A stretch of DNA of 64,000 bases, from NCBI GenBank assembly GCA_016721925.1, contig JADKHE010000005.1, positions 189,828 through 253,827 on the forward strand, in the 5' to 3' direction. The translations under genes and the position numbers were made by a program. Below are positions 45,156-53,941 of this stretch, one piece after another. The notes under the pieces are model-generated. The model worked only from the letters and a program-made list of their open reading frames with translations. It was not told the origin of the DNA and made no database searches. Positions within the stretch are counted from its first letter, which is position 1. Every line of letters begins with the position of its first letter. Source of the DNA: Candidatus Skiveiella danica. GTDB lineage: Bacteria; Pseudomonadota; Gammaproteobacteria; Burkholderiales; Burkholderiaceae_C.

Positions 45156-46094
45156 CTAAGCTTTTTGAGCTTTCTCGAACTCTAACGGACTGACATACCC
45201 GAGCGTCGAATGGCGGCGCACTGGGTTGTAGAACCGCTCGATGTAGTCGAACACGTCCGCACGAGCCTGGGTCCTGGTGCGATACACCTTTCTGGATGTT
45301 TTCTCGGTCTTCAATGAACTGAAGAAGCTTTCCATTGCCGAGTTGTCCCAGACCTCACCGGCCCGGCTCATGCTGCAGGTGATGCCCTGTTCCCGCAGCA
45401 ATGCCTGGAAGTGCTCGCTGGTGTATTGGCTGCCCTGGTCCGAGTGATGCAGCAACTGCACGGGTTTTCCTCGTTTCCACACGGCCATCATCATTGCGTC
45501 GGCCACAAGCTGCGAGGTCATGCTGTCGTGCATCGACCAACCCACGACGGCGCGAGTACAAGTCCAGCACCGCTGCCGCGTATAGCCAACCCTCGGCCGT
45601 CCAGATGTATGTGAAGTCGGCCACCCATTTCTGGTTTGGCGCATCAGCCTGGAATTGGCGATCGAGTACGTTGTCGGCGATGGCGCTGCGCACGCCTTGA
45701 TCCCGGGCAGGCTCCTGCGCCGGGGCCGGGCACGCAGGCCCTGCAGGCGCATCAGCCGCTCAATTCGGTGCAGCCCGCAGTGTTGATCCTGGGCCAGCAC
45801 GTCGTGCCACACGCGGCGTGCGCCATAGGTGCGGTCGCTGCCGATGAAGCTTTGACGCACCTGGGCGCCCAGCACTTCGTCGGCCTGGCTGCGGCAACTC
45901 GGCGGCCGTACCAACCACGCGTAGAAGCCACTGCGCGAGACACCGAGCGCCTCGCACAACAGGTTCACTGGCCACGCCCCTCGGTGCTTCGCAACGAACT
46001 CGAACTTCACAGTGAGTCCTTGGCGAAGTAGGCCGCGGCTTTTTTCAAGATGTCGCGCTCCATCTTGAGTTTGGTCACCTCCTTGCGAAGGCAT
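45156..46094 (-). CDS. IS3-family transposase OrfB (DDE), with two compensating internal frameshifts
   Basis: 312 residues in the uninterrupted frame. N-terminal HTH_21 (VNLLCEALGVSRSGFYAWLV), then the rve integrase core. Acidic residues are in LLHHSDQGSQYTS and NSAMESFFSSLKTE. The first catalytic Asp region, KWVADFTYIWTAEGW, is only readable in another frame (about 45545-45705): one base is missing near 45705 and two near 45545, restoring frame at the end. The copy is either slightly decayed or carries sequencing errors. Normally produced by programmed frameshifting from orfA. Confidence 0.82.
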   Translation of the reverse strand: MPSQGGDQTQDGARHLEKSRGLLRQGLTVKFEFVAKHRGAWPVNLLCEALGVSRSGFYAWLVRPPSCRSQADEVLGAQVRQSFIGSDRTYGARRVWHDVLAQDQHCGLHRIERLMRLQGLRARPRRRSLPGIKACAAPSPTTYSIANSRLMRQTRNGWPTSHTSGRPRVGYTRQRCWTCTRAVVGWSMHDSMTSQLVADAMMMAVWKRGKPVQLLHHSDQGSQYTSEHFQALLREQGITCSMSRAGEVWDNSAMESFFSSLKTEKTSRKVYRTRTQARADVFDYIERFYNPVRRHSTLGYVSPLEFEKAQKA

Positions 46095-46306
46095 TCAATC
46101 TCGGCCTGTTCCGGCTTCATCACGCCCTTGCCGGGGAAGGCCTCTTGGGGATCAGCCATCGCCTCTCTGATCCACTTGCGCAGCACGTTCTCATGCACGT
46201 CCAAATCCCGAGCGGCTTGCGGCAATGTCACCCCTCGGTCCTTGACCAGCCTCACGGCCTCAAGCTTGAACTCCCGGCTGAATTGCCGTCTTGTTCCCAT
46301 AACCAC
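46007..46306 (-). CDS. IS3-family transposase OrfA
   Basis: 99 residues. Helix-turn-helix RRQFSREFKLEAVRLVKD and LPQAARDLDVHENVLRKWI, followed by a leucine-zipper-like coil (AEIECLRKEVTKLKMERDILKKA). It binds the IS ends. Its 3' end overlaps orfB by 88 bases, as expected for frameshift fusion. Confidence 0.85.
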   Translation of the reverse strand: MVMGTRRQFSREFKLEAVRLVKDRGVTLPQAARDLDVHENVLRKWIREAMADPQEAFPGKGVMKPEQAEIECLRKEVTKLKMERDILKKAAAYFAKDSL

Positions 46307-46381
46307 TCTCCGGTTTCACTTTCCACCTTAACAGGGTGTCTTTGAAACCGGCAGCAGCCCAGTCCGTCAACCACCACGAGA

Positions 46382-46660
46382 ATGACGGACATGGAGAGGA
46401 CCAGCTTCACCGAAGAACAGATCATCGGGTTCCTGCAACGGACCGAGGTCGGTCTTCCAATCAAGGAGGTGTGCGGCAATGGTGGCTTCAGAGATGCCAC
46501 TTCCTAGGAATGGCGCTCCAAGTCGGTGGCATGGATGTGCCCGACGCCAGGCGGTTGGGTGAGCTTGAAGGTGAGAACGCCAAGCTCAAGGAACTGCTGG
46601 CCGAATGCGGCCTGGACATGCACGCGTTCAAGAGCGTCCTTGAGGTAAAGCGCTGGTGTA
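46382..46660 (+). pseudogene. IS407-like (IS3 family) orfA remnant
   Basis: Starts MTDMERTSFTEEQIIGFLQ and GLPIKEVCGNGGF, the usual IS407-group OrfA start. An in-frame TAG (46505-46507) then replaces a Tyr codon, and one base is lost shortly after. The rest is readable in another frame (GGMDVPDARRLGELEGENAK ... ECGLDMHAF). No orfB follows, so this is a decayed fragment truncated on both sides. Confidence 0.75.
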
Positions 46661-46667
46661 GTGTTAG

Positions 46668-46857
46668 ATGCTTCAGGTAACCACCGTGCCGGAACTGGTG
46701 GCGACCATCGATGAGTACGTCGCGCATCACAATCATCATCCTCAAGCCGTTCATCTGGACCAACCGCGCTCGCGACATCCTGCAAAAGGTCATTTGCGCC
46801 AATAGCCGCTTAAATCTAGAACAGAATGCAACACTACACTCCAAGCTACCTGCTTGA
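46668..46857 (+). pseudogene. IS630-family transposase C-terminal remnant
   Basis: Reads VPELVATIDEYVAHHN in one frame, then PFIWTNRARDILQKVICANS in the next, the characteristic C-terminus of IS630-type DDE transposases (PFIWTKSARDILQKV). About 60 codons survive with one frameshift. Confidence 0.7.
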
Positions 46858-46875
46858 CCGGCGGTGGCGGTCCTT

Positions 46876-47559
46876 TCAGAAGCGGATGTTGGACGGGTTG
46901 GTATTTGGCCCCGGTGTGGGTGTGGCGGCGGGACGCGGACGGGTGTTGAAGGTCTCGACCGTGGGTTCACCCGATGCGCCGCCGGTTGCCGCCGCCGCTG
47001 CGCCGGGGGCTGGCAGTGCGGGCCGCTGGGCGGCCACAAAGGGCGCTGGGGCTGCGGCGCGGTAACCCGGCGGCAGCTGGGATGTTTTCGGATAGCCTGC
47101 AGCATCCAGGAACTGCGTCCATTCGGTGTCGGAGTAGCCTTTGATCTGCTGTGCGCCGATGGTCATGAAAGGCAGGCTGATGTCGCCGCTCATGCGCTGC
47201 AGCGCGGCGACGTCGTCGGGCGTGTTGACCGTGCGCTCGGCGAACGGGATTCCACGGGCGTTCAACAGGTTGCGCCCGCTTGCGCATGGCCCGCAATTGT
47301 CACCGGTGTAGAGCGTCACCGGATAACGGCTGGCGATCTGCTGCAATTCATAGGGCAGGGCGCCGCCCGGGCTGGCTGCTCCACCCAAGCTGCCAGCCGC
47401 TTTCGCCATGGCATTGACGCTGGGTGGAGGCGGGGTGTCGGAAAAGGTGACCTTGCCGTCCGGCCCCACGCTGCGGTAGAGCGTCTGCGCCTGAACGGCG
47501 GGGCTGCCCAGCCCTATCAGCATGCTGCCGGTCAGCACGGCGAGGGTTTTTCGGTTCAT
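46876..47559 (-). CDS. DUF4124 and glutaredoxin-like domain protein
   Basis: 227 residues from the ATG at 47559, chosen for the GGAGG six bases upstream. Signal peptide ending VQAQ; a DUF4124 domain (TLYRSVGPDGKVTFSDTPPP), then a glutaredoxin fold with the redox motif CGPC in LYTGDNCGPCASGRNLL and cis-Pro in ISLPFMTIG. The C-terminal tail is Ala/Pro-rich. Likely a periplasmic thiol-redox protein; partner unknown. Lies 20 bases upstream of prlC on the opposite side of the IS remnants. Confidence 0.82.
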   Translation of the reverse strand: MNRKTLAVLTGSMLIGLGSPAVQAQTLYRSVGPDGKVTFSDTPPPPSVNAMAKAAGSLGGAASPGGALPYELQQIASRYPVTLYTGDNCGPCASGRNLLNARGIPFAERTVNTPDDVAALQRMSGDISLPFMTIGAQQIKGYSDTEWTQFLDAAGYPKTSQLPPGYRAAAPAPFVAAQRPALPAPGAAAAATGGASGEPTVETFNTRPRPAATPTPGPNTNPSNIRF

Positions 47560-47579
47560 CACTGCCTCCATTGAAAGTG

Positions 47580-49633
47580 TCAGGCCATGCCCTGGTGGCG
47601 CAGCAGCGCATCCAGACTCGGCTCGCGTCCGCGGAACGCCTTGAATGACTCCATGGCCGGCCGGCTGCCGCCGGCCTCCAGGATTTCCTGGCGGTATTTT
47701 CGGCCGGTTTCCGGGCTGGGCAAGCCCTCGTTACCGCTTGTTTCCTCGAAGGCCGCGTAGGCATCGGCACTCAGCACTTCGGCCCACTTGTAGCTGTAGT
47801 AGCCCGCCGCGTAGCCGCCGGCGAAGATATGGCTGAAGGTGTGCGCGGTGCGGCTGTAGGCCGGCGGCTGCAGCACCGCCACCTCGGCACGCACCAGGTC
47901 CAGCAAGGGCATGAAGTCCTGCGCCGGATCGTGCTCGGTGTGCAGCAGCATGTCGAACAGCGCGAACTCGATCTGGCGCAGCGTCTGCATGCCGCTCTGG
48001 AAGTTCTTGGCCGCGATCATCTTGTCGAACAGCGTGCGGGGCAGGGGCTCGCCGGTGTCCACGTGGGCGGTCATGTGGCGCAGCACGTCCCACTCCCAGC
48101 AGAAGTTCTCCATGAACTGGCTGGGTAGCTCCACGGCGTCCCACTCGACGCCGCTGATGCCCGCGACGTCGCGTTCGTTCACCTGGGTCAGCATGTGGTG
48201 CAGGCCGTGACCGAACTCGTGGAACAGGGTGGTGACATCGTCGTGCGTCAGCAGCGGCGGCTTGCCGTCCACGCCGTCGGCAAAGTTGCACACCAGGTGC
48301 GCCACCGGGGTCTGCAGGGCACCCGTGTCGGGGCGCAGCCAGCGGGTGCGCACGTCGTCCATCCAGGCGCCGCCGCGCTTGCCGTTGCGCGCGGGCTGGT
48401 CGAGGTAGAACTGGCCTACCAGCTGCGTGCCTTTGTGGGCACCCTCCAGGTGCGTGCGTTCGATGCGGTAGAACTGCACCGAGGGGTGCCAGACCGGCGC
48501 GGTGTCGGGCAGGATCGACACCTCGAACAGCGTCTCGATGATCTTGAACAGACCCGCCAGCACCTTGGGCGCGGTGAAGTACTGCTTGACGTCCTGTTCG
48601 CTGAACGCGTAGCGCGCTTCCTTCAGCTTCTCGCTGATGTAGGGCCAGTCCCAGGGTTGCGGATCCGCCAGGCCCAGATGCTCGGCGGCGAAGGCGCGCA
48701 GGTCGGCCACGTCTTTTTCGGCATACGGCCGGGCTTTTTTCGAGAGGTCGCGCAGGAACGTGATGACCTCCTGCGGCGACTCGGCCATCTTGGGCACCAC
48801 CGAGACCTCGCCGAAGTTGACAAAGCCCAGCAGCCGGGCTTCTTCCTGTCGCAGTGCCAGGATATCGCGGATCAACGCACTGTTGTCGAAACGGGCGGCA
48901 TCGCCTTCAGCCTGGTCCGAGGCCCGCGTGACGTACGCGCGGTACAGCACGTGGCGCAGGGCGCTGCTGCGTGCGAACTGCATGACGGGCAGGTAGCACG
49001 GCATCTTGAGCGTGAGCTTGTAGCCTGCCTTGCCTTGCGCCGCAGCCGCGGCCAGGGCGGTCTGTTTCACGTCGTCCGGCACGCCGTCAAGCTCCGCCTC
49101 GCTGGCGATGTACTCGAAGGCGTCTGTGGCATCGAGCGCGTTCTCGCTGAATTTCTGGGCCAGTTCGGCCTGGCGCTCCTGGATCTGGGCAAATCGCTCG
49201 CGGGCGGCGCCCGTCAGTTCGGCTCCGCCGAGCACGAAGTTGCGCAGGGTGTTGCGGTGGGCCTGGCGCTGCTCCGCGTTCAGGCTTTCGGGTCGATGGC
49301 CTTGTACTTGGCAAAGAGGCGCTCATCGGCACCCAGGCGGGTCCAGAACTCGGTGATCTTGGGCAGAACGGCATTGAAGGCCGCGCGCAGCTCGGGCGTG
49401 TCGGCCACGCTGTTGAGGTGGGCGACCGCACCCCACGCGCGGCCCAGGCGCTCGGTGGCAACGTCCAGCACGGTGGCGATCGAGGTCCACTTCGCGGGGA
49501 AATCGGGCGCGGTGACGGTCGCGAGTGCGCTCTCCGCGCTCGCCAGCAGATCGTCCATGGCCGGTGCCACGTGCTCGGGCCGGATCTGGTCGAAACGGGG
49601 CAGGTCGGAAAAATCGAGAAGCGGATTGTTCAT
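47580..49633 (-). CDS. prlC: oligopeptidase A (M3 metallopeptidase), frameshifted near 49290
   Basis: About 684 residues after repair. From 49633 the frame reads MNNPLLDFSDLPRFDQIRPEHV and ends AKYKAIDPKA at a stop. One missing base in the GACCCGAAAGCC context (about 49286-49294) explains it, since the next frame continues SLNAEQRQAHRNTLRNF and runs to 47580. Zinc motif HEFGHGLHH, plus family motifs ISGVEWDAVELPSQFMENF and YYSYKWAEVLSADAY. Cytoplasmic zinc oligopeptidase degrading signal peptides and other short peptides. The conserved remainder argues for a sequence error. Confidence 0.87.
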
Positions 49634-49663
49634 GGGGCTCAGGTGGCGGCGTTCAGGGCGGGT

Positions 49664-50527
49664 TCAAGGCCGGGGGCCTGCGGCGGCGCGCTCGGCAGCT
49701 TCCAGCGTGTTGACCAGCAGCATGGTGATGGTCATCGGCCCGACGCCACCCGGAACCGGCGTGATGTGGCTGGCCACCTCTTGCACACCGGCAAAGTCGA
49801 CGTCGCCACACAGCTTGCCATCGTCATTGCGGTTCATGCCCACATCGATCACGACAGCACCGGGCTTGACCATGTCGGCCGTCAGCACGTTGCGCTTGCC
49901 CACGGCCGCCACGATCACATCGGCCTGGCGGGTGTGGTGGCCCATGTCGGCGGTGGCGCTGTGGCAGATCGTGACCGTGGCGTTGGCCTGGAGCAGCAAC
50001 AGGGCCATGGGCTTGCCCACGGTGTTGCTGCGCCCGATGACCACCGCGTGCTTGCCGCGCAGGTCGATGCCGGTGGTTTCGATCAGCTTCATGCAGCCGT
50101 AGGGCGTGCAGGGCCGAAAACCCGGCTGCCCGGTCATGAGTTCACCGGCGCTCAGGGTGGCATAGCCGTCGACGTCCTTGCTGGTGGCGATGGCCTCGAT
50201 CACCTTGTGCGGATGGATGTGCTTTGGCAGTGGCATCTGCACCAGGATGCCGTGGATCGTCGGGTCGGCGTTGAGCGCGGCGATACGTTCGAGAAGCGCG
50301 TCCTCCGTCAGCGTGGCCTCGTACTTCTCGAACACCGAGCGCACGCCGGTGTCCGCGCAGGCCTTGATCTTGTTGCGCACGTAGACCGCGCTGGCCGGGT
50401 CGTCGCCGACCAGGATGACGGCCAGCCCGGGAGTGATGGCGCGGGACTGGAGCGCCTGGACGCGCGCGGCGACATCGGCGCGAAGGCGGGCCGACAGGGC
50501 CACGCCGTCAATCAGTTGGGCAGTCAT
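49664..50527 (-). CDS. folD: bifunctional methylenetetrahydrofolate dehydrogenase/methenyltetrahydrofolate cyclohydrolase
   Basis: 287 residues from the ATG at 50527. Catalytic Tyr49 and Lys53 in YVRNKIKAC, the LVQMPLPKHI substrate loop, NADP-binding VVIGRSNTVGKP and the PVPGGVGPMT signature. It interconverts 5,10-methylene-, methenyl- and 10-formyl-THF in the cytoplasm. Located 30 bases before prlC on the same strand. Confidence 0.95.
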   Translation of the reverse strand: MTAQLIDGVALSARLRADVAARVQALQSRAITPGLAVILVGDDPASAVYVRNKIKACADTGVRSVFEKYEATLTEDALLERIAALNADPTIHGILVQMPLPKHIHPHKVIEAIATSKDVDGYATLSAGELMTGQPGFRPCTPYGCMKLIETTGIDLRGKHAVVIGRSNTVGKPMALLLLQANATVTICHSATADMGHHTRQADVIVAAVGKRNVLTADMVKPGAVVIDVGMNRNDDGKLCGDVDFAGVQEVASHITPVPGGVGPMTITMLLVNTLEAAERAAAGPRP

Positions 50528-50600
50528 GGGTATTCCTTCAAGAGTCAAAACGCCCGCGGAACCGTCACTCGCGGGCGTGGGCGTGCAGAGCGCGATCCGC

Positions 50601-51227
50601 TCAGGCTTTGGTCGCGGTTTGTCCGAGCGCAATTTTCAGGAGATCGGCCACCGTGTTGGCGTTGAGCTTTTCCATGATGTTGGCGCGATGCGCCTCCACC
50701 GTCTTGATGCTGATGCCCAGGTCGTCGGCGATCTGCTTGTTCAGGCGCCCGGCCACGATGCGCTCCAGGACTTGCGATTCGCGCCCGGTCAGCTTGGAGA
50801 TCAGCGCGTCACGGCTGGCGGTCTGCTGATGGTCGGCAAAGGCGCTGCGTGCATGCCCCAGCATGCGTTCCACCAAGGTGGCCAGGGCCTCCTCGTTGAA
50901 GGGCTTCTGGATGAAGTCCATCGCGCCTTTCTTCATGGTGTTGACAGCCATGGGCACGTCACCGTGCCCGGTGATGAAGACGATGGGCAGGGGGGAACGG
51001 CGCTCAATCAGGCGGTCCTGCAACTCCAGCCCGGTCATGCCCGCCATGCGGATGTCCACAATCAGGCAGGCCACTTCGCGCGGGTCGTAACGACTGAGGA
51101 AGGATTCCGCCGAATCGAAACATCGGACCCGGTAGTCCTTGCCCTCCAGCAGCCACTGCAGCGAGTCGCGGACGGCTTCATCGTCATCGACCACATAGAC
51201 AGTCCCCTTTTTTGGAATCAAGCTCAT
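50601..51227 (-). CDS. FixJ/LuxR-type response regulator
   Basis: 208 residues from the ATG at 51227, which overlaps the kinase stop (ATGA). Receiver domain with acidic pocket VDDDEAVRD, phospho-acceptor Asp58 in LIVDIRMAGM, the Thr switch VFITGHGD and Lys in IQKPF. A LuxR/GerE HTH at about residues 145-205 reads LTGRESQVLERIVAGRLNKQIADDLGISIKTVEAHR. Partner of the overlapping kinase. The pair is divergent from aceE, so control of the pyruvate dehydrogenase operon is a reasonable hypothesis. Confidence 0.88.
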   Translation of the reverse strand: MSLIPKKGTVYVVDDDEAVRDSLQWLLEGKDYRVRCFDSAESFLSRYDPREVACLIVDIRMAGMTGLELQDRLIERRSPLPIVFITGHGDVPMAVNTMKKGAMDFIQKPFNEEALATLVERMLGHARSAFADHQQTASRDALISKLTGRESQVLERIVAGRLNKQIADDLGISIKTVEAHRANIMEKLNANTVADLLKIALGQTATKA

Positions 51228-53818
51228 GCAGTTACCCCGGAATCCTTGAATGCATCGATTTGCGGGCTGTCGGTGACCGGAATCCAGAACGAGAAGCAGC
51301 AACCGACAACCTCCTGACCATTGTAGAGGTTCCGCGCCTGCATCCGGCCGTGGTGCGATTCCACGATGCTGCGGCACAGGTTCAGCCCGATGCCCATGCC
51401 TTCGGCCTTGGTGGAGAAGAAGGCCTCGAACAGGCGCTCCATGACCTCCGGTGCCAGCCCCTGGCCGGTGTCGGTGACCGAGAACTCCACCGCGCGCAGG
51501 CCCTCCTCGATCTTGGGCAATACCCGCAGCTCCACGTTGCGCCGCGCCGAGGGTCGCGCGGCCGTGTCGATGGACTCCGCTGCGTTCTTCATGAGGTTGA
51601 CCAGCACCTGTTCGATCAGGATCGGGTCGACCCGCAGTTCGGGCAGCCGCGCGGCGATGTGGTACGTGAGGCGCACGTTGCGCCGGCGGAACTCGATCTC
51701 GGCCAGTTCCACGGCCTCTGCCACCATGCCGGGAACGTCGGAGAGTGTGCGGTTGGGCTCGCTGCGCTTCACGAAAGACCGGATGCGCTGGATGATCTGG
51801 CCCGCCCGCTGGGCCTGTCGCGACGTCTTTTCCAGTGCGCCTAGCAAGTCCTCGTCGGTGATCTTCTTGTCTTTGATGCGCGAGACCATGCCGTTGCAGT
51901 AGTTGTTGATGGCGGTGAGCGGCTGGTTCAGTTCGTGCGCCACGCTGGAGGCCATTTCGCCCATGGTGATGAGGCGGCTGGCGGAATGGGCGCGCTCGGC
52001 CTGCGCCGCGGACAGCTCTTCGGCCTCGCGGCGGGGCGTGATGTCGGTGGCGATCACCATCTGCGCCAGGCGGCCGTCGACCCAGTTCAGGTAGCGCGAG
52101 CGGACCTCCAGCCATTTGCCCAGCTGCGCGACGTAGATCTCGGCGTTTTCCGGCCGGGCAGTGGTCAGCGTGCCGGTGGGCAGTCCGGCCAGTCCATCCA
52201 CATCGTCCAGGCCGTCGTCGCTGAGACGCTGCTCGGGCATGCCGGCCTGCTCGACCAGCTGCAGGTGGCCTGTGGCCTGTGTGCCAAACCACAGCCGGTA
52301 CAGCTTGTTGGCGAACAGCAGTTCCTCGCTGCCCAGGGGCGCCACCGACACCGAGGCATCCAGGGCCTCCAGCACGGTCGTGAAGCGCTCGTAGGATGCG
52401 GAAAGCTGTTCCCGGATGCGGTTGGGTTCGGTGATGTCGGTCATCGACGTCATCCAGCCGGACTGCTTGCCCAATGCATCGATCAGGGGCGAGACATAGA
52501 GCCTGGCATCGAACAGGGAGCCATCCTTGCGCTTGACCCGGAACTGCACGCCGGCCGGCGGGATCTTGCCGCTCAGCTCCTCCTGCAAACGCGCGTGAAG
52601 AATGGGGTGGTCTTCCTCGGGCCAGTACGGGAAGGGCGCGGTCCGGCCGACCAGTTCGGCCTCGGACCAGCCCGTCATCTGGCAGAACGCCGGATTGACG
52701 TAGGTGATGCGTCCCTGCATGTCCAGCGCCCGCATGCCGGTCAGCATCGAGTTTTCCATGGCTCGGCGGAACGTGGTTTCGGCCACCAGGGCATTCTGGG
52801 TGTGCATGCGCCGTCGGGTGTGGCGCCAGTTGGCAATCAGCATCCAGGCCGTCATGGCGCTGAGCGCGCACACCAGCCAGAACAGGCCGCTGCCGACCAC
52901 CCCGAGCGACGTGCGCCAGGCCTGGGCGCGCAGGATCAGGCCATTGCCGACCGGTGAGACGGGTACTTCGTCTTCGTTGACGTGGGTGGCCCAGGGCAGA
53001 AATCCCATGCTGTTCTGGCGCTCGGGAATGGCCCGGCCGGCCAGTACGTTGTCGCGGCTGTCGAGCAGGGTGACGGCGTATTTGGCCGATATCTCTGTCG
53101 GCACCGCGTACCGCAGAAGGTTGTCGATCGAGTATTCACCCAGGATCACCCCGGCGAAGTGCCCTTGCTCCGTCAGGGGTGTGTGCAGTTGCAGCAGCGG
53201 CATGGTCGGCGTGCTGGCCGCTGGTTGCGAGTACACCGGCTGCAACAGGTCGCGTGCCAGTCCGAACGTCGTTTCGGTATCGCCCGGCTTGAGCTTTTCA
53301 CCCGCTACCCACGGATTTCCGGCGGCGAGGCTGGGCGTGACCTGGCTGGCGATGATCCGGCGACTGGCGTCGATCCAGGTGATGGCCTGCAGCTCAGGGT
53401 ATTGCACCACCAGCGCCTCGGCGCGCGCCATGAATTCCTCGGGATCCATCTCCTTGTTGGAGATGTCGCGCGCCAGGCGCATGAGCTGCTCCTGACGTTC
53501 CAGAAGGCGCAGGCGCAGACGCTGCTGGGCGTATTCCAGGTCACGCTTGACCGCTTCCTGTTCCCGTTCGACCTCCTCCAGCCGGAGGTAGCCGAAAGCC
53601 GCCACGATGGCGGCCAGGAACAGAAGCACCGCCGCCAGCGGCGCCAGCATGGCAAAGCGGTCCTGGCGGTGGCTCGATTGGCTGCTCCACCACCGCTGCC
53701 ACCACGCTCGCGGCGCAATCGCCTGCGGGAAGCCGTGTGGCGTTGGGGTCGGATGGCTCATGAGCCGCAGTGTAGGGGAAGCGTGCGACGACGAACGCTG
53801 AAGGGCCGGCTGAGTCAT
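51224..53818 (-). CDS. membrane-bound PAS sensor histidine kinase
   Basis: 864 residues from 53818; the ATG at 53761 would give 845. Order: first membrane helix (about residues 50-70), a periplasmic sensor of about 230 residues with no named motif, second helix (SGLFWLVCALSAMTAWMLIANW), two PAS-like domains (MLTGMRALDMQGRITYVNPAF), then HisKA with His628 in SSVAHELNQPLTAINNY, and HATPase_c motifs VLVNLMKNAAESI, DTGQGLAPE and GMGIGLNLC. FixL/DctB-type kinase. Ligand unknown. The stop overlaps the response regulator start. Confidence 0.87.
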   Translation of the reverse strand: MTQPALQRSSSHASPTLRLMSHPTPTPHGFPQAIAPRAWWQRWWSSQSSHRQDRFAMLAPLAAVLLFLAAIVAAFGYLRLEEVEREQEAVKRDLEYAQQRLRLRLLERQEQLMRLARDISNKEMDPEEFMARAEALVVQYPELQAITWIDASRRIIASQVTPSLAAGNPWVAGEKLKPGDTETTFGLARDLLQPVYSQPAASTPTMPLLQLHTPLTEQGHFAGVILGEYSIDNLLRYAVPTEISAKYAVTLLDSRDNVLAGRAIPERQNSMGFLPWATHVNEDEVPVSPVGNGLILRAQAWRTSLGVVGSGLFWLVCALSAMTAWMLIANWRHTRRRMHTQNALVAETTFRRAMENSMLTGMRALDMQGRITYVNPAFCQMTGWSEAELVGRTAPFPYWPEEDHPILHARLQEELSGKIPPAGVQFRVKRKDGSLFDARLYVSPLIDALGKQSGWMTSMTDITEPNRIREQLSASYERFTTVLEALDASVSVAPLGSEELLFANKLYRLWFGTQATGHLQLVEQAGMPEQRLSDDGLDDVDGLAGLPTGTLTTARPENAEIYVAQLGKWLEVRSRYLNWVDGRLAQMVIATDITPRREAEELSAAQAERAHSASRLITMGEMASSVAHELNQPLTAINNYCNGMVSRIKDKKITDEDLLGALEKTSRQAQRAGQIIQRIRSFVKRSEPNRTLSDVPGMVAEAVELAEIEFRRRNVRLTYHIAARLPELRVDPILIEQVLVNLMKNAAESIDTAARPSARRNVELRVLPKIEEGLRAVEFSVTDTGQGLAPEVMERLFEAFFSTKAEGMGIGLNLCRSIVESHHGRMQARNLYNGQEVVGCCFSFWIPVTDSPQIDAFKDSGVTA

Positions 53819-53863
53819 TGTTTTGCATCATCAAATTCCATTATATGAAACACACTAGCGCAA

Positions 53864-53877
53864 TTTGAAATTTCAAA
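53864..53877. promoter_or_regulatory. perfect 14-base palindrome between the sensor kinase and aceE
   Basis: TTTGAAATTTCAAA lies in the AT-rich 123-base divergent region, about 65 bases upstream of the aceE start. A TATAAT on the minus strand (53840-53845) could be the -10 box of the kinase gene. The palindrome could be an operator; the protein that might bind it is not identified. Confidence 0.35.
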
Positions 53878-53941
53878 AGATTTGTGCGAAACTAGAGGTC
53901 TCGTACTAAATTCCATGACACACCCAAAAGGAGACAAGCCG

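Larger units (their letters stand above)
45126..46361 (-). mobile_element. IS3-family insertion sequence, about 1.24 kb
   Basis: Imperfect terminal inverted repeats beginning TGGGCTGCTGCCGGTT (45126-45141 and, inverted, 46346-46361) bracket overlapping orfA/orfB on the minus strand. No convincing target duplication: CATTG on the left, GTCCG on the right. It abuts remnants of two other elements, so it may have jumped into an older IS. Confidence 0.85.

Noticed and set aside
50601..52871. Single 756-residue protein fusing extra sequence to the response regulator
   Set aside because: The upstream part is the out-of-frame shadow of the kinase; the regulator starts at 51227 with MSLIPKKG.
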